A stretch of 64,000 nucleotides of DNA from Paenibacillus tyrphae (GCF_000722545.1 NZ_JNVM01000031.1:1-64000), one strand, 5' to 3'. Counted from the stretch's first letter, positions 1 through 9,356 are shown. Numbers and translations: made by a program. The notes: generated by a model from the letters alone, not told the origin.

Positions 1-55
1 GTTCGCAAGAATCCCCCACCTCGGCGCCATTAGTGCAGGTAGTGGGAGTGTTCAA
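1..55 (+). mobile_element. Right end of an IS200/IS605-family element (cut by window edge)
   Basis: These 55 bases match 15421-15475 at 50 of 55 positions. They form a hairpin-prone C-rich/G-rich block (CCCCCAC near 13-19, GTGGGAG near 42-48) and end in TTCAA. The second copy lies right behind a tnpB C-terminal remnant, which identifies this as the right end of the same kind of element. The rest of the element lies left of the window. TCAA is the right cleavage tetranucleotide known for IS608; its use here is inferred. Confidence 0.72.
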
Positions 56-148
56 GAAGATGTATGACAGACTGTTGTCATATATCTTTTTTTATTATAA
101 CGACAGGAACAAAATCAAATCCATGGCAAGTCAAAAGGAGACGATCCA

Positions 149-664
149 ATGAATCATCCTGTACAAATGTTCGACTACCATGCGTGGGCTACTCAAACCC
201 TCTTGGGACGAATCAAGGAGCTCCCGTCCTCGGTGCTGCAAGAAGAAGTAAACACCTCGTTTCCCACCATTGGCGAAGCGTTCGCGCATATTTATGCGAT
301 CGACAAGTGTTGGCTTCAGGTTCTGAGTGGTACCCGTATGCCCAAGGCGCTGGAAGAGTGCCTTCCACTTCAACAAGAAACACTTCGGTACTCTGTCGAT
401 GAATTCGCGAATGCCTTTCGTGAGTTAGCGGAACAATACAGAGCGTGGTTCCGAAACCAAGACGATTTGGAGCAAATTATTGTGCTCGAGAATCCGTACG
501 CCGGAACGCGCAACACTCGATTATCGGAAATTGTGCTGCAAGCGGTCAACCACGGTACCTACCACCGAGGCAATATTTCGACCATGTTGCGCCAACTGGG
601 CCATGCATCCACGATGAACGATTATTCACTTTTTTGGTATCAGGAACCCGCGGAATCCATTTAA
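149..664 (+). CDS. DinB family protein (putative metal-dependent enzyme)
   Basis: This 171-residue protein has the size of the DinB/YfiT superfamily, four-helix-bundle proteins that usually bind a divalent metal through three histidines. Visible candidate ligands are His in FAHIY (about residue 47) and the two in HGTYHRG (about residues 133-137), a typical DinB C-terminal motif. Some DinB proteins are thiol-dependent S-transferases, but nothing here fixes a substrate. An AAAGGAG site at 134-140 sits 8 bases before the ATG. It is the first gene after the IS right end and appears monocistronic, ending before a terminator near 721. Confidence 0.85.
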   Translation: MNHPVQMFDYHAWATQTLLGRIKELPSSVLQEEVNTSFPTIGEAFAHIYAIDKCWLQVLSGTRMPKALEECLPLQQETLRYSVDEFANAFRELAEQYRAWFRNQDDLEQIIVLENPYAGTRNTRLSEIVLQAVNHGTYHRGNISTMLRQLGHASTMNDYSLFWYQEPAESI

Positions 665-720
665 TCTCTGACGTCGAATGAGTACGTTCTAAATCCTCAG
701 CAGGAACGTATTAACAGTCT

Positions 721-763
721 AAAAAGGTCGATATTTCTGGGAACAGAGAAATCGGCCTTTTAT
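721..763 (+). terminator. Intrinsic terminator after the DinB gene
   Basis: AAAAGGTCGATATTTCT pairs, with small mismatches, with AGAGAAATCGGCCTTTT across a GGGAAC loop. The stem runs into T-rich sequence and lies between two genes on the same strand. Confidence 0.7.
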
Positions 764-800
764 TACTCTCCGTACCTAGAGAGGAGAATGTATTTTAGCT

Positions 801-1370
801 ATGGAAATTGAAAATCTAATTACCGTAAAATCGAGAGACGATATGAGGGTTTGGCTACAGGAAAATTGTAAGACGGAAAAATCTTTTTGGGTAGTGGTTA
901 GTATTACGCCAAAGTCCGATACGCTGTTATATTTGGACGCGGTCGAAGAATCTTTGTGCTTTGGATGGATCGATGGAGTCAAAAAGAAAATATCTGAAAC
1001 TGAGCTGGCGCAGAGACTGTCTCCTAGAAGTAAAAGAAGTTCATGGACTGAATTGAATAAAGAACGTGTCCGCCGCCTCGAAAAGTTGGGGTTAATGAGA
1101 GACGAGGGAAGAAAGGTATTACCTGATATGAGCCACGATTCTTTTAAAATAGATTGGGTTATAGAGCAAAGGCTAAAAGAGGAAAAGCAAGTATATGAGA
1201 ATTTTATGGCATTTCCAGATCTTTATAAAAGAGTTCGGATCGACACGATGCAAAGCAAGAAGAATCAGCCAAAATTATTTAGGAGCAGATTAGACAAATT
1301 CATAACAAACACTAGAGAAAACAAAATGTACGGTCAATGGCATGATCATGGACGCCTACTAGATTATTAA
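801..1370 (+). CDS. YdeI/OmpD-associated family protein
   Basis: The 189-residue product resembles the YdeI/OmpD-associated (bacteriocin-protection-like) family: an N-terminal part with the CFGWIDG motif (about residues 53-59), followed by the RLSPRSKRSSWTELN stretch usual in this family, then a basic helical C-terminus. The molecular role of the family is not established, so no function is assigned. A GAGGAGA box lies 13 bases before the ATG, longer than usual, so translation may be weak. It is a single gene between the DinB and GNAT genes. Confidence 0.75.
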   Translation: MEIENLITVKSRDDMRVWLQENCKTEKSFWVVVSITPKSDTLLYLDAVEESLCFGWIDGVKKKISETELAQRLSPRSKRSSWTELNKERVRRLEKLGLMRDEGRKVLPDMSHDSFKIDWVIEQRLKEEKQVYENFMAFPDLYKRVRIDTMQSKKNQPKLFRSRLDKFITNTRENKMYGQWHDHGRLLDY

Positions 1371-1511
1371 GATGCGCCTCCTCGCGACCGACCGATGGCT
1401 TAATCATCACACTTGAAGTATAGCAAACAATGGGAATAATGGTGTAAAATATGTACAACGTAAACTCTGAGTCTGCCACTCCGAAATTAAAGGATAGAGG
1501 AGACGAGTCCG

Positions 1512-2015
1512 GTGAATATCAGATTAGCCTCTGTTCGTGATATTGAAGGCATGGCCCGGGTACATGTCGAGAGCTGGAAGTCTACTTATAACGGGATCGT
1601 ATCCGATTCTTTTCTGTCTAATTTAACCTTGGAAAAAAGAATGAAGAATTGGAAAGTGATTTTTGACAATCTTACTCAGGATGAAGCCATTTATGTTGTT
1701 GAAGATTTAGGAAGCATCATGGGCTTTGTTCATGGCGGGAAGAGCAGGGAGCCCGACTTTGAATACGATGCGGAGTTGTATGCCATTTATCTATTGAAGA
1801 AAGTACAGAGAAACGGATATGGAAAGCTGCTCTTCGAGCGTTTCATTGAAGCGCTGAAGCAAAGAAACTATCAATCGTTCATGCTTTGGGTCCTTGAAGA
1901 TAATCCGTCGATGGAGTTCTACAAGAAACAAGGCGGACAATACATAGGCAAGAAAGAAATACAAATCGGAGAAAATAAATTAATTGAAATCGCGCTTGGA
2001 TGGAAAGAGATTTAA
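1512..2015 (+). CDS. GNAT family N-acetyltransferase
   Basis: The 167-residue product is a single GNAT domain. The acetyl-CoA-binding pyrophosphate loop is QRNGYGKLL (about residues 99-107), and the C-terminal strand/helix LWVLEDNPSMEFYKKQGG is typical of these enzymes. They transfer acetyl groups to amines of small molecules, antibiotics or proteins; the substrate cannot be read from the sequence. Translation starts at GTG with a GAGGAG box about 8 bases upstream. It precedes a second, unrelated GNAT gene. Confidence 0.88.
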   Translation: MNIRLASVRDIEGMARVHVESWKSTYNGIVSDSFLSNLTLEKRMKNWKVIFDNLTQDEAIYVVEDLGSIMGFVHGGKSREPDFEYDAELYAIYLLKKVQRNGYGKLLFERFIEALKQRNYQSFMLWVLEDNPSMEFYKKQGGQYIGKKEIQIGENKLIEIALGWKEI

Positions 2016-2083
2016 AAGGAGCTGTAAAAAAGAAATAACTGATTTTTTCAGATTAGCCATACAAAATGGTGAGGTGTGATCTT

Positions 2084-2569
2084 TTGCTAGTAACGTTGGA
2101 GAAGGTTAAGGAAGATGGGATAATGACATTAAACCATCTTGTAGAGCTCGCATCTTATGATCTTTCTGAATACAACGGTAGAGACGTCAATGAGAACGGG
2201 TTGTTTGTAGCGGACTTCGACTCAAAAAGCTGGCTGGATAGCGAGCATTTTCATTTATTTTTTATTAGAGCAGATGGGAAAATAGCCGGTTTTGTAGTCA
2301 TTCGCCATTTATATAAGGAGCAAGTGATCAATCTAAATCATTTTTTCGTACTTCGGAAGTATAGAAGACAAGGTGTCGGCAGGGAAGCGGCGGCACAAGC
2401 GTTTAATTTGTTCAAGGGGCGTTGGAGAGTCAACCAGTATGACTGGAACGTCCCTGCCCAGCATTTTTGGAGAAGCGTTATTCAAGCTTATTCTAACCAA
2501 AATTACACCGAGACGATAAGAGAAGATATCCAGGGCCCCTCACAAGAATTTTCAAACCATGAAATGTAG
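2084..2569 (+). CDS. GNAT family N-acetyltransferase, TTG start
   Basis: This is a second GNAT protein of about 161 residues, of the type whose N-terminus carries a LxELASYDLSEYN-like stretch. The acetyl-CoA loop RKYRRQGVGREAA lies about residues 89-101, and the RWRVNQYDWNVPAQHFW stretch forms the end of the fold. The frame is open from an ATG at 2066, but a GAGGTG box at 2071-2076 lies 7 bases before a TTG at 2084, so I place the start there. The substrate is unknown. The stop lies just before the lipoprotein gene that follows. Confidence 0.8.
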   Translation: MLVTLEKVKEDGIMTLNHLVELASYDLSEYNGRDVNENGLFVADFDSKSWLDSEHFHLFFIRADGKIAGFVVIRHLYKEQVINLNHFFVLRKYRRQGVGREAAAQAFNLFKGRWRVNQYDWNVPAQHFWRSVIQAYSNQNYTETIREDIQGPSQEFSNHEM

Positions 2570-2609
2570 ACCGAATGAAGTCAGACAAAGATCTTTATTC
2601 CGGGATGTG

Positions 2610-3053
2610 ATGATCATTAAGAAGGCCCTAATGGTTTTATTTGCCCTTTGGATGTTTGGGATATTTGCAGGTTGTGAAAGCAATACCAACAATCTATTGG
2701 AAAATAAAGCGATCAGCTCCATTGATTTGGAATGTAAGAATCAGTGCACGCTGAGTGACGGAACCCCTTTTATTCATCGTGAGTTTAAAGAAGAAGCTGA
2801 ATTGAAACTATTTACGGACGCCATAAAGAAAGCCGAGAAGATGCCTGGCATTCTTGATTATTTTGTAATCTTGGAAATGCGGATAACTTTTGAAGACCGT
2901 ACAAGCAAAATGTTTTATTTGAACATTTCGAATTCGACGGATCTACAGACCGGCCTGCTTATAGAGCAATCGAAATCGGAACAAGGCTATCAAATTTCAT
3001 CCAAAATAAGTGAGCGACTAAGGGAAACGATTTACAAGACAACAGCGTCTTAA
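2610..3053 (+). CDS. Putative small lipoprotein
   Basis: From the ATG at 2610 the protein has 147 residues and begins with a lipoprotein signal: two lysines, a hydrophobic stretch and the lipobox FAGC, with Cys22 as the expected lipidated residue. The frame is open further upstream (from 2559), but that start would put charged residues in front of the signal. The mature part is hydrophilic, with a Cys pair (ECKNQC) about residues 40-45, and resembles no family I recognise. It is likely anchored to the outer face of the membrane. Confidence 0.65.
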   Translation: MIIKKALMVLFALWMFGIFAGCESNTNNLLENKAISSIDLECKNQCTLSDGTPFIHREFKEEAELKLFTDAIKKAEKMPGILDYFVILEMRITFEDRTSKMFYLNISNSTDLQTGLLIEQSKSEQGYQISSKISERLRETIYKTTAS

Positions 3054-3098
3054 GACCAATACGGCGTACATCACTAAAACAAGTCTGGGGTAATTTCC

Positions 3099-3764
3099 GT
3101 GAAGCGTTTAAAAAGACTAGGAACCATCATCGTTAGCCTTACACTCATTGGAATAGGGTCAATTTTTACAATAAATTACCACATCAAAGCATATGCCAAT
3201 CCATATGTGAAGAACATCAACGAATTGCCTAATGCGGATGCCATATTGGTGTTGGGAGCCTATGTGTATCCGGATGGCAGAGTTTCGGATATGCTGCGAG
3301 ACCGGCTAGAAACTTCACTCGAAGCATACCGGGAAGAAAAAGCTCCTAAAGTCATTGTCAGCGGTGATCATGGAAGACAAGATTACGATGAAGTCAATAC
3401 AATGAAACAATACCTTTTGAATCAAAATTTAAAGAATGAGAATGTGTTTATGGATCATGCGGGCTTCAGCACCTATGAAAGTCTATCCAGAGCCAAGGAA
3501 ATATTTAAAATAAATAAGCTCATTATCGTAACCCAAGACTATCATCTTAGCAGGGCAGTATACATAGCAAGGAAGATGGGGATCGAAGCCTACGGAATTG
3601 CAGCGGACAAAATGTCATACGGGGACATGAAAAAATACAAGATCAGAGAAATACTGGCGAGAAACAAAGACTTCATCAATGCGAACATCCTTAAATCACG
3701 TCCGACTTATTTAGGAGATGCAATACCGATAACCGCCGATGGAAGGTTAACGAACGACAAGTGA
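3099..3764 (+). CDS. SanA/YdcF-like DUF218 membrane protein
   Basis: The 221-residue protein has one N-terminal membrane segment (about residues 8-26) and a DUF218 (ElyC/SanA/YdcF) domain: DAILVLGAYVYPDG, RDRLETSLEAYRE, KVIVSGDHG, and IIVTQDYHLSRA with its conserved His. Members act in envelope biogenesis or integrity; SanA affects vancomycin exclusion in enterobacteria. The GTG start follows a CTGGGG box. It is followed by an intrinsic terminator that separates it from the AraC gene. Confidence 0.85.
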   Translation: MKRLKRLGTIIVSLTLIGIGSIFTINYHIKAYANPYVKNINELPNADAILVLGAYVYPDGRVSDMLRDRLETSLEAYREEKAPKVIVSGDHGRQDYDEVNTMKQYLLNQNLKNENVFMDHAGFSTYESLSRAKEIFKINKLIIVTQDYHLSRAVYIARKMGIEAYGIAADKMSYGDMKKYKIREILARNKDFINANILKSRPTYLGDAIPITADGRLTNDK

Positions 3765-3816
3765 TTTCTGTAAAAGTCGCATGTCTACGAATACAATTTG
3801 TGCCGGGATGCACCGT

Positions 3817-3850
3817 AAACCCTTGTGAAATGCCGCAAGGGTTTTTCATT
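3817..3850 (+). terminator. Intrinsic terminator
   Basis: The perfect arms AAACCCTTG (3817-3825) and CAAGGGTTT (3836-3844) run into a T-stretch. The terminator lies inside the long open frame upstream of the AraC gene. That supports ending the SanA-like transcript here and starting the regulator only at 3977. Confidence 0.85.
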
Positions 3851-3976
3851 TGCCATTCATCGCTTTTGGCGGAAGATCAGTTGATAACGATTCTCAATGG
3901 TGCTACGATAAAAATTAAATTTACAAAGCTGTATTTTAGCGCATACGAAAGCATGAATCATTGGGAGGTGCTTTAT

Positions 3977-4954
3977 ATGGATCAGATTATTCAATCAACG
4001 AATATACATGGATACTTTGACGGGCTTTCCGCGTATCTAACGGATAACGGATCGGAGCAAGGGGGAGACGAACAGCTCATTCTTTCTCCCCTTCATGGAA
4101 AGGGCAGCATTTCCCGTCTGAAAATCAGACAAGGCATTGAAGTTGTCATTTCGGATATGACGTTGGAAGAAGACTGGAACCAGTATATTCATGAAGATCG
4201 GGTTTTTGAAATCAATTATTGCTTCAGCGGCAGCTCAGATTATTATTTCAGGGGAAACCGTTACTCAACTTCAGTACAATCCGGCAATGTATACTCTATG
4301 GAAGATAGCGAAATTCGATTGTTCAAGAAATCAAAACAGAGGTACCTATACCTGGAAATCAGGATGTCGCCGGAGCAGGTGCTGCGTTACTTTGAACATG
4401 CAGACGATTATCGAAGCGTGGAGAACTGGTTACAGAATCAGATGGGGCGAATAAGCCCCTTGCAGAACTCTATGATACTCAAGCGAGCAGTGAATGAGAT
4501 GGTACACTCGTCTTATAGGGGATCATTAAAAAAATTGCATATGGAAAGCAAGATCATGGAAATTGTTTTGCTGCTTTTAGAAAAATATATGCCGGAACAT
4601 GAATCCAATGCAGGGTCTTACATGAAGAAACAAGATATAGAAAAGCTATATGCGGCCAAGCAAATCATTGCGGATCGGCTCGATAATCCGCTATCCCTGA
4701 AAGAACTGGCGCGAGCCTCGGAACTAAACGAGTTCAAGTTAAAGAAGGGTTTTAAAGAATTGTTTGGAATGACCGTGTTTGAATATGTACGAGATCAACG
4801 TCTTGAAAAGGGAGTATTCTTAATGCAAGTTGAACAGTTGAATGTCGGTGAGGCTGCGGCGGCTGTAGGATATAGCAATCCAAGCAATTTTTCGGCGGCC
4901 TTCTTTAAAAAATACGGTTGCAAGCCAATTCAATTTGTGAAGTCAAAAAAATAA
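3977..4954 (+). CDS. AraC family regulator, PchR (siderophore) type
   Basis: From the ATG at 3977, with GGGAGGTG directly upstream, the protein has 325 residues. The N-terminal half resembles the sensor part of PchR-type regulators (INYCFSGSSDY, then RYLYLEIRMSPEQV). The last 100 residues hold two AraC helix-turn-helix motifs (LSLKELARASELNEFKLKKGF and GEAAAAVGYSNPSNFSAAF, each given only in part). PchR-type proteins activate siderophore or iron-uptake genes when they sense a ferric ligand. It stands directly before a Fur box and the nitroreductase-suf unit, which fits an iron-linked role; no siderophore gene is visible. Confidence 0.82.
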   Translation: MDQIIQSTNIHGYFDGLSAYLTDNGSEQGGDEQLILSPLHGKGSISRLKIRQGIEVVISDMTLEEDWNQYIHEDRVFEINYCFSGSSDYYFRGNRYSTSVQSGNVYSMEDSEIRLFKKSKQRYLYLEIRMSPEQVLRYFEHADDYRSVENWLQNQMGRISPLQNSMILKRAVNEMVHSSYRGSLKKLHMESKIMEIVLLLLEKYMPEHESNAGSYMKKQDIEKLYAAKQIIADRLDNPLSLKELARASELNEFKLKKGFKELFGMTVFEYVRDQRLEKGVFLMQVEQLNVGEAAAAVGYSNPSNFSAAFFKKYGCKPIQFVKSKK

Positions 4955-5012
4955 ATGCAAATAACGTTTACAGCCGAAAAAAATCCGTGTACAGGTAGAG
5001 ATTATTTTATTT

Positions 5013-5031
5013 GAGAATGATAATCAATATT
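5013..5031 (+). promoter_or_regulatory. Fur box upstream of the nitroreductase-suf unit
   Basis: GAGAATGATAATCAATATT matches the 19-bp Fur consensus (GATAATGATAATCATTATC) at 16 positions, including the whole AATGATAATCA core. It lies 86 bases before the nitroreductase start. The box predicts derepression of the downstream unit when iron is low. Confidence 0.78.
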
Positions 5032-5116
5032 AAGAAGTGGCGTAAATAAAAGTTCGGAGAATGCTTATTCGTTTCTCGGCTGCTTCAGACCTGTTAACCT
5101 AAACGGAGGCGATACG

Positions 5117-5665
5117 ATGGAATTAGCTCAAGCAATTCGAGAGCGGCGAACGGTTCTAAGATTTAATGATACTCCTGTCCCGAGGCAACTGCTGATCGAT
5201 ATGTTGAACGATGCGGTCTGGGCTCCCAATCATGGGATGCGCGAGCCGTGGCGGTTTGTAGAGATCAAAAGAGAGACGATCGAGCCCATGTGCCGATTGA
5301 TTGCGGACTGGTATCAAAAAAATAACCGGTACACGGAAGAACAAATCGAGCGGTGGTATGAAACGGTTATTCGCGTGCCCGCTTATTTGGTGGTCGTGGC
5401 GAAAAAAAGTGACGATCTGAAAATATGGGAAGAGGATTATGCGGCCGTATGCTGCCTGATTCAAAACATCCAGCTTCTTGGCTGGGAACGCGGTGTGGGC
5501 ATGGTGTGGGCCACCAATGATTTTATCGATTGCGATGAATACCGCGAGTTCTTGCAAATTAAAAGCGACGAGAAGATCGTCGGCGTTTTGAATATGGGCT
5601 TCTTCGACCGGGAACCGAAGCCTCGTCCGCGAACGCCGGCAGAGAAAAAATTGACCAGCTTGTAA
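5117..5665 (+). CDS. Nitroreductase family protein
   Basis: The 182-residue product is a compact FMN-dependent nitroreductase of the YdjA-like type. The N-terminal RERRTVLRFNDTPVP motif and the APNHGMREPWRF motif would bind FMN phosphate and ring, and the C-terminal VGVLNMGFFD is also typical. Such enzymes reduce nitro compounds or other electrophiles with NAD(P)H; the substrate here is unknown. It starts 86 bases after a Fur box and ends 18 bases before sufC, so it is probably the first gene of that iron-regulated transcript. Confidence 0.87.
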   Translation: MELAQAIRERRTVLRFNDTPVPRQLLIDMLNDAVWAPNHGMREPWRFVEIKRETIEPMCRLIADWYQKNNRYTEEQIERWYETVIRVPAYLVVVAKKSDDLKIWEEDYAAVCCLIQNIQLLGWERGVGMVWATNDFIDCDEYREFLQIKSDEKIVGVLNMGFFDREPKPRPRTPAEKKLTSL

Positions 5666-5683
5666 TACAGGAGGAGACATTCG

Positions 5684-6463
5684 ATGGCCAACTTGTTTGA
5701 AATTCATGGGCTCAAATCGGAAATAGAAGGCAAGGAAATATTGAAAGGCTTCAGTCTTTCCATTCAAGGAGGGCAAGTTCATGCGATCATGGGCCCGAAC
5801 GGGACCGGCAAGAGCACGCTCGCGTCCTCGATCATGGGGCATCCGAAGTACGAGGTAACCGGCGGCGAGGTCTACCTGGAGGGCGAGGACGTGCTTGAGA
5901 TGGACGTTGACGAGCGCGCTCGTGCCGGCTTGTTCCTAGCGATGCAATATCCCAGCGAAATAACGGGTGTCACCAACGCCGATTTCCTGCGCAGCGCGAT
6001 CAATGCGCGCCGCGGCGAAGGCAGCGAGATTTCCCTCATCAAGTTCGTTCGCCTGATGGAAAGCAAAATGAGGGAGCTTGAAATGAACCCCGAGTTCATG
6101 CACCGTTACTTGAACGAAGGATTCTCCGGCGGGGAGAAGAAGCGCAACGAGATTTTGCAGATGATGATGCTGGAGCCGAAACTCGCCATTTTGGACGAGA
6201 TCGACTCCGGTCTCGACATCGACGCGCTCAAGATCGTTGCGGCGGGCGTTAATGCGATGCGCCATACGGAGCGGAGCTTCCTGATCATCACCCATTATCA
6301 GCGTCTGCTGAACTACATTAAGCCCGATTTCGTCCATGTCATGATGCAGGGACGCATTGTGAAGTCCGGTGGACCGGAGCTGGCGGAGCGTCTGGAAGCG
6401 GAAGGCTACGATTGGGTCAAAGAAGAGTTGGGCATCGTCGACGAGACGGTCAGCCAAGCATAA
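5684..6463 (+). CDS. sufC: Fe-S cluster assembly ATPase SufC
   Basis: The 259-residue ABC-type ATPase has Walker A GPNGTGKST (about residues 35-43), the SufC signature NEGFSGGEKKRNEI, Walker B LAILDEIDSGLD and the switch histidine in IITHYQR. SufC drives the SufBCD scaffold, on which Fe-S clusters are built in the cytoplasm. The start has an AGGAGGAG box. sufD follows after 22 bases and sufB after that. The usual sufS and sufU of Bacillota suf operons (order C-D-S-U-B) are absent. Confidence 0.96.
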   Translation: MANLFEIHGLKSEIEGKEILKGFSLSIQGGQVHAIMGPNGTGKSTLASSIMGHPKYEVTGGEVYLEGEDVLEMDVDERARAGLFLAMQYPSEITGVTNADFLRSAINARRGEGSEISLIKFVRLMESKMRELEMNPEFMHRYLNEGFSGGEKKRNEILQMMMLEPKLAILDEIDSGLDIDALKIVAAGVNAMRHTERSFLIITHYQRLLNYIKPDFVHVMMQGRIVKSGGPELAERLEAEGYDWVKEELGIVDETVSQA

Positions 6464-6485
6464 AAGGAGAAGGAGGCCAGCAATC

Positions 6486-7790
6486 ATGAGTACACCGACT
6501 ATCTCTTTCGACCGCAAATCCGCCGCTGCACTCGCCCACAGTAAAAATGAACCGTCCTGGCTCGTTGCTTGGCGGGAGGAAGCGGCAGAATGGGCCGAGA
6601 CCTTGGAGCTCCCTAAGCCGGAGAAAACGCCGATCCAGCGTTGGAATCTGGACGTTCAGGGAGCGCATCGTCCGGGTCAGGTCGTATCCGCGCCAGCGGA
6701 GCTGCCGCAAGCGATCGCTTCCGTGCTGGACGCGGAAAGCACCGGGGCGGTCATCGTACAGCACAACTCCTCCGTCGTTTACACGCGGCTGCCCGAGCAG
6801 TTGAAAGCCAAGGGCGTTCTGCTGTCGAGCCTGGAGGAAGCAGCCCGGACGCACGAAGAGCTGCTTCGCTCGCATCTGATGACAGCTTACGCTCGGGACG
6901 AGCATAAGCTGTCGGCAATGCATGCCGCCTTATGGAATGGCGGGGTATTCCTGTACGTGCCGCCCGGCGTGGAGCTCGAAGTACCGGTGCAGGCGATATT
7001 GTTCGCCGATGACGCGGAAGCGACGTTCGTACCGCACGTTCTGGTTATTGCGGAAGCGAATAGCCGTGTCTCCTTCGTGGAGAACGTCTCCTCGTCCTTG
7101 GGCGAGACGAAGTCGACGTTGCTTCATAACGGAGCCGTCGAAGTGTTCGCGAAAGCAGGTGCACATGTTCGATATGCCGCCGTGCATCATTTGGATAGTT
7201 CCTCAATCGACATTTCGTATCGCCGTGCCGTGACTGACAACGGCGCGCGCATGGAATGGCTTATCGGCGATATGCACGAGGGTAACACCGTATCGGATAC
7301 GAAAACGATCCTGAAGGGCAGCGGCTCAACTTCGGATGCCAAGATCATTTCCGTAGGCACGGGCTCGCAGCGGATGAGCTTGACGACGGGCGCCGTTCAT
7401 ATCGGCCGCTCCTCCGAGAGCGGCATGGTAACCCGCGCCGTCATGAAGGACGAGGCTACTGCCATCATTAACGGCGTGACGAAGATTGAGAAGGGGGCGA
7501 CCAAGGCGAATGGCGAGCAGACGGAACGGATCCTGATGCTGAGCTCGAAGGCTCGCGGCGACGCCAATCCGATCCTCCTAATCGACGAAGACGACGTCAA
7601 AGCCGGCCACGCGGCGAGCGTAGGGCAGGTCAACGCCGAGCAGGTATACTATTTGATGTCGCGTGGCATATCCCGCGCGGAGGCGGAACGGCTGATCATC
7701 TACGGCTTCCTGGATCCGGTCGTCTCCGAGATTCCGTTGGAAGTCGTGCGCGATCAGTTGCAGCGCATTTTGGAAAGGAAGCTGGGATAA
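6486..7790 (+). CDS. sufD: Fe-S cluster assembly scaffold protein SufD
   Basis: Starting at the ATG at 6486 (preceded by AAGGAGAAGGAGG) gives 434 residues, the normal SufD length; the open frame reaches further back into sufC. The C-terminal SufBD beta-helix domain is recognisable, with INGVTKIEKGATKANGEQTERILML and DDVKAGHAASVGQV as typical SufD/SufB tail motifs (the first given in part). SufD forms the scaffold with SufB and SufC and is thought to be needed for iron entry. The gene is cotranscribed with sufC; a 122-base spacer separates it from sufB. Confidence 0.95.
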   Translation: MSTPTISFDRKSAAALAHSKNEPSWLVAWREEAAEWAETLELPKPEKTPIQRWNLDVQGAHRPGQVVSAPAELPQAIASVLDAESTGAVIVQHNSSVVYTRLPEQLKAKGVLLSSLEEAARTHEELLRSHLMTAYARDEHKLSAMHAALWNGGVFLYVPPGVELEVPVQAILFADDAEATFVPHVLVIAEANSRVSFVENVSSSLGETKSTLLHNGAVEVFAKAGAHVRYAAVHHLDSSSIDISYRRAVTDNGARMEWLIGDMHEGNTVSDTKTILKGSGSTSDAKIISVGTGSQRMSLTTGAVHIGRSSESGMVTRAVMKDEATAIINGVTKIEKGATKANGEQTERILMLSSKARGDANPILLIDEDDVKAGHAASVGQVNAEQVYYLMSRGISRAEAERLIIYGFLDPVVSEIPLEVVRDQLQRILERKLG

Positions 7791-7912
7791 ACGAATTCGT
7801 CCTGCAGCGACTAGACCAGCCACCAGTCTGCTGAATTAGTAGCGCTTCAAGCGTGCTATGCTCATCAGGAGCCACAGGGCCGCAAATAACCTAAGCAAGG
7901 AGTTGAATCGCC

Positions 7913-9310
7913 ATGGCCAAACAAATGCCGGAGTTAGAAGAATACAAGTACGGTTTCCGCGACGAGCACAAGGCGATATTCCAATCCGGCAAAGGATTGA
8001 CGCCGGAAATTGTCCGCACGATTTCGAAAATAAAAAATGAGCCGGAATGGATGCTGAAGTTCCGCTTAAAATCGCTTGAGCAGTTTAACAAGATGCCGCT
8101 GCCGCGTTGGGGCGGCAGCCTCGACGAGTTGGATTTTGACGATATTCAATATTACGTCAGGCCGTCCGAGAAGCAAGGCAAGACATGGGAAGAAGTACCG
8201 GAAGAGATCAAATCGACGTTCGATAGGCTGGGTATCCCGGAAGCGGAACAGAAGTTTCTGGCCGGCGTATCCGCCCAATACGAATCGGAAGTCGTCTACC
8301 ACCATATGCGGGAAGATCTCGAGAAACAAGGCGTCATTTTCCTGGATACCGATTCCGCGCTTCGCGAGCATCCGGACCTTTTCCAGGAATACTTCAGCAC
8401 CATCGTTCCGCCGGAAGACAACAAGTTCGCGGCGCTCAACAGCGCGGTATGGTCGGGCGGCAGCTTCATCTACGTTCCGAAAGGCGTGAAGTGCGAGATT
8501 CCGCTGCAGGCATATTTCCGCATTAACTCCGAGAACATGGGACAGTTCGAACGCACGCTTATCATCGCCGACGAAGGCAGCTTCGTGCACTACGTTGAGG
8601 GCTGCACGGCTCCAATCTATAGCACCAATTCGCTGCACAGCGCCGTTGTCGAAATCATCGTGAAGAAGGATGCCCGCGTCCGTTACACGACGATCCAGAA
8701 CTGGGCACCGAACATTTACAACCTTGTCACGAAGCGCGCAGTCGCCGGAGAGAATGCGACGATGGAATGGATCGACGGTAACGTCGGCTCCAGGCTGACC
8801 ATGAAGTATCCGGCTGTCGTTCTTAAAGGCCGTGGTGCGAAGGGAATGGTGCTCTCCATCGCCGTCGCCGGCAAATGCCAGCACCAAGACGCCGGCGCAA
8901 AGATGTTTCATCTGGCGCCGGACACGACTTCGACGATCGTATCGAAGTCGATCTCCAAGCACGGCGGCAAAGTAACGTACCGCGGTATCGCCTCCTTCGG
9001 CCGCAACGCCGAAGGCGCCAAAGCGAATGTCAAGTGCGACACGCTTATTCTCGACAACCAGTCGACGAGCGATACGATCCCGTATAACGAAGTGATGAAC
9101 GAAAACATTACGCTCGAACATGAGGCGACCGTATCCAAGGTGTCTGAGGATCAGTTGTTCTATCTGATGAGCCGTGGTCTCTCCGAATCGGAAGCGACCC
9201 AGATGATCGTCATGGGCTTTATCGAGCCGTTCACGAAGGAGTTGCCAATGGAATACGCGGTAGAAATGAATCGTTTGATCAAGTTCGAGATGGAAGGCTC
9301 GATCGGATAA
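7913..9310 (+). CDS. sufB: Fe-S cluster assembly scaffold protein SufB
   Basis: The 465-residue product has the standard SufB size and motifs: FIYVPKGVKCEIPLQ, HYVEGCTAPIY, the MEWIDGNVGSR stretch and the C-terminal HEATVSKVSEDQLFYLMSRG. SufB carries the nascent Fe-S cluster and receives sulfur. AAGGAG lies 9 bases before the ATG. In this unit no cysteine desulfurase (SufS) or SufU lies next to it, so sulfur must come from enzymes coded elsewhere. A Fur-family regulator gene follows after 46 bases. Confidence 0.96.
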   Translation: MAKQMPELEEYKYGFRDEHKAIFQSGKGLTPEIVRTISKIKNEPEWMLKFRLKSLEQFNKMPLPRWGGSLDELDFDDIQYYVRPSEKQGKTWEEVPEEIKSTFDRLGIPEAEQKFLAGVSAQYESEVVYHHMREDLEKQGVIFLDTDSALREHPDLFQEYFSTIVPPEDNKFAALNSAVWSGGSFIYVPKGVKCEIPLQAYFRINSENMGQFERTLIIADEGSFVHYVEGCTAPIYSTNSLHSAVVEIIVKKDARVRYTTIQNWAPNIYNLVTKRAVAGENATMEWIDGNVGSRLTMKYPAVVLKGRGAKGMVLSIAVAGKCQHQDAGAKMFHLAPDTTSTIVSKSISKHGGKVTYRGIASFGRNAEGAKANVKCDTLILDNQSTSDTIPYNEVMNENITLEHEATVSKVSEDQLFYLMSRGLSESEATQMIVMGFIEPFTKELPMEYAVEMNRLIKFEMEGSIG

Positions 9311-9356
9311 GGCAGAGCCGAATAAATAATGTCCGTAGGAAGGAGGTATCTGCGCT

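Noticed and set aside
5156..5842. Minus-strand frame of 228 codons over the nitroreductase and sufC start
   Set aside because: It crosses two plus-strand genes with good starts and motifs; product has no recognisable domain.
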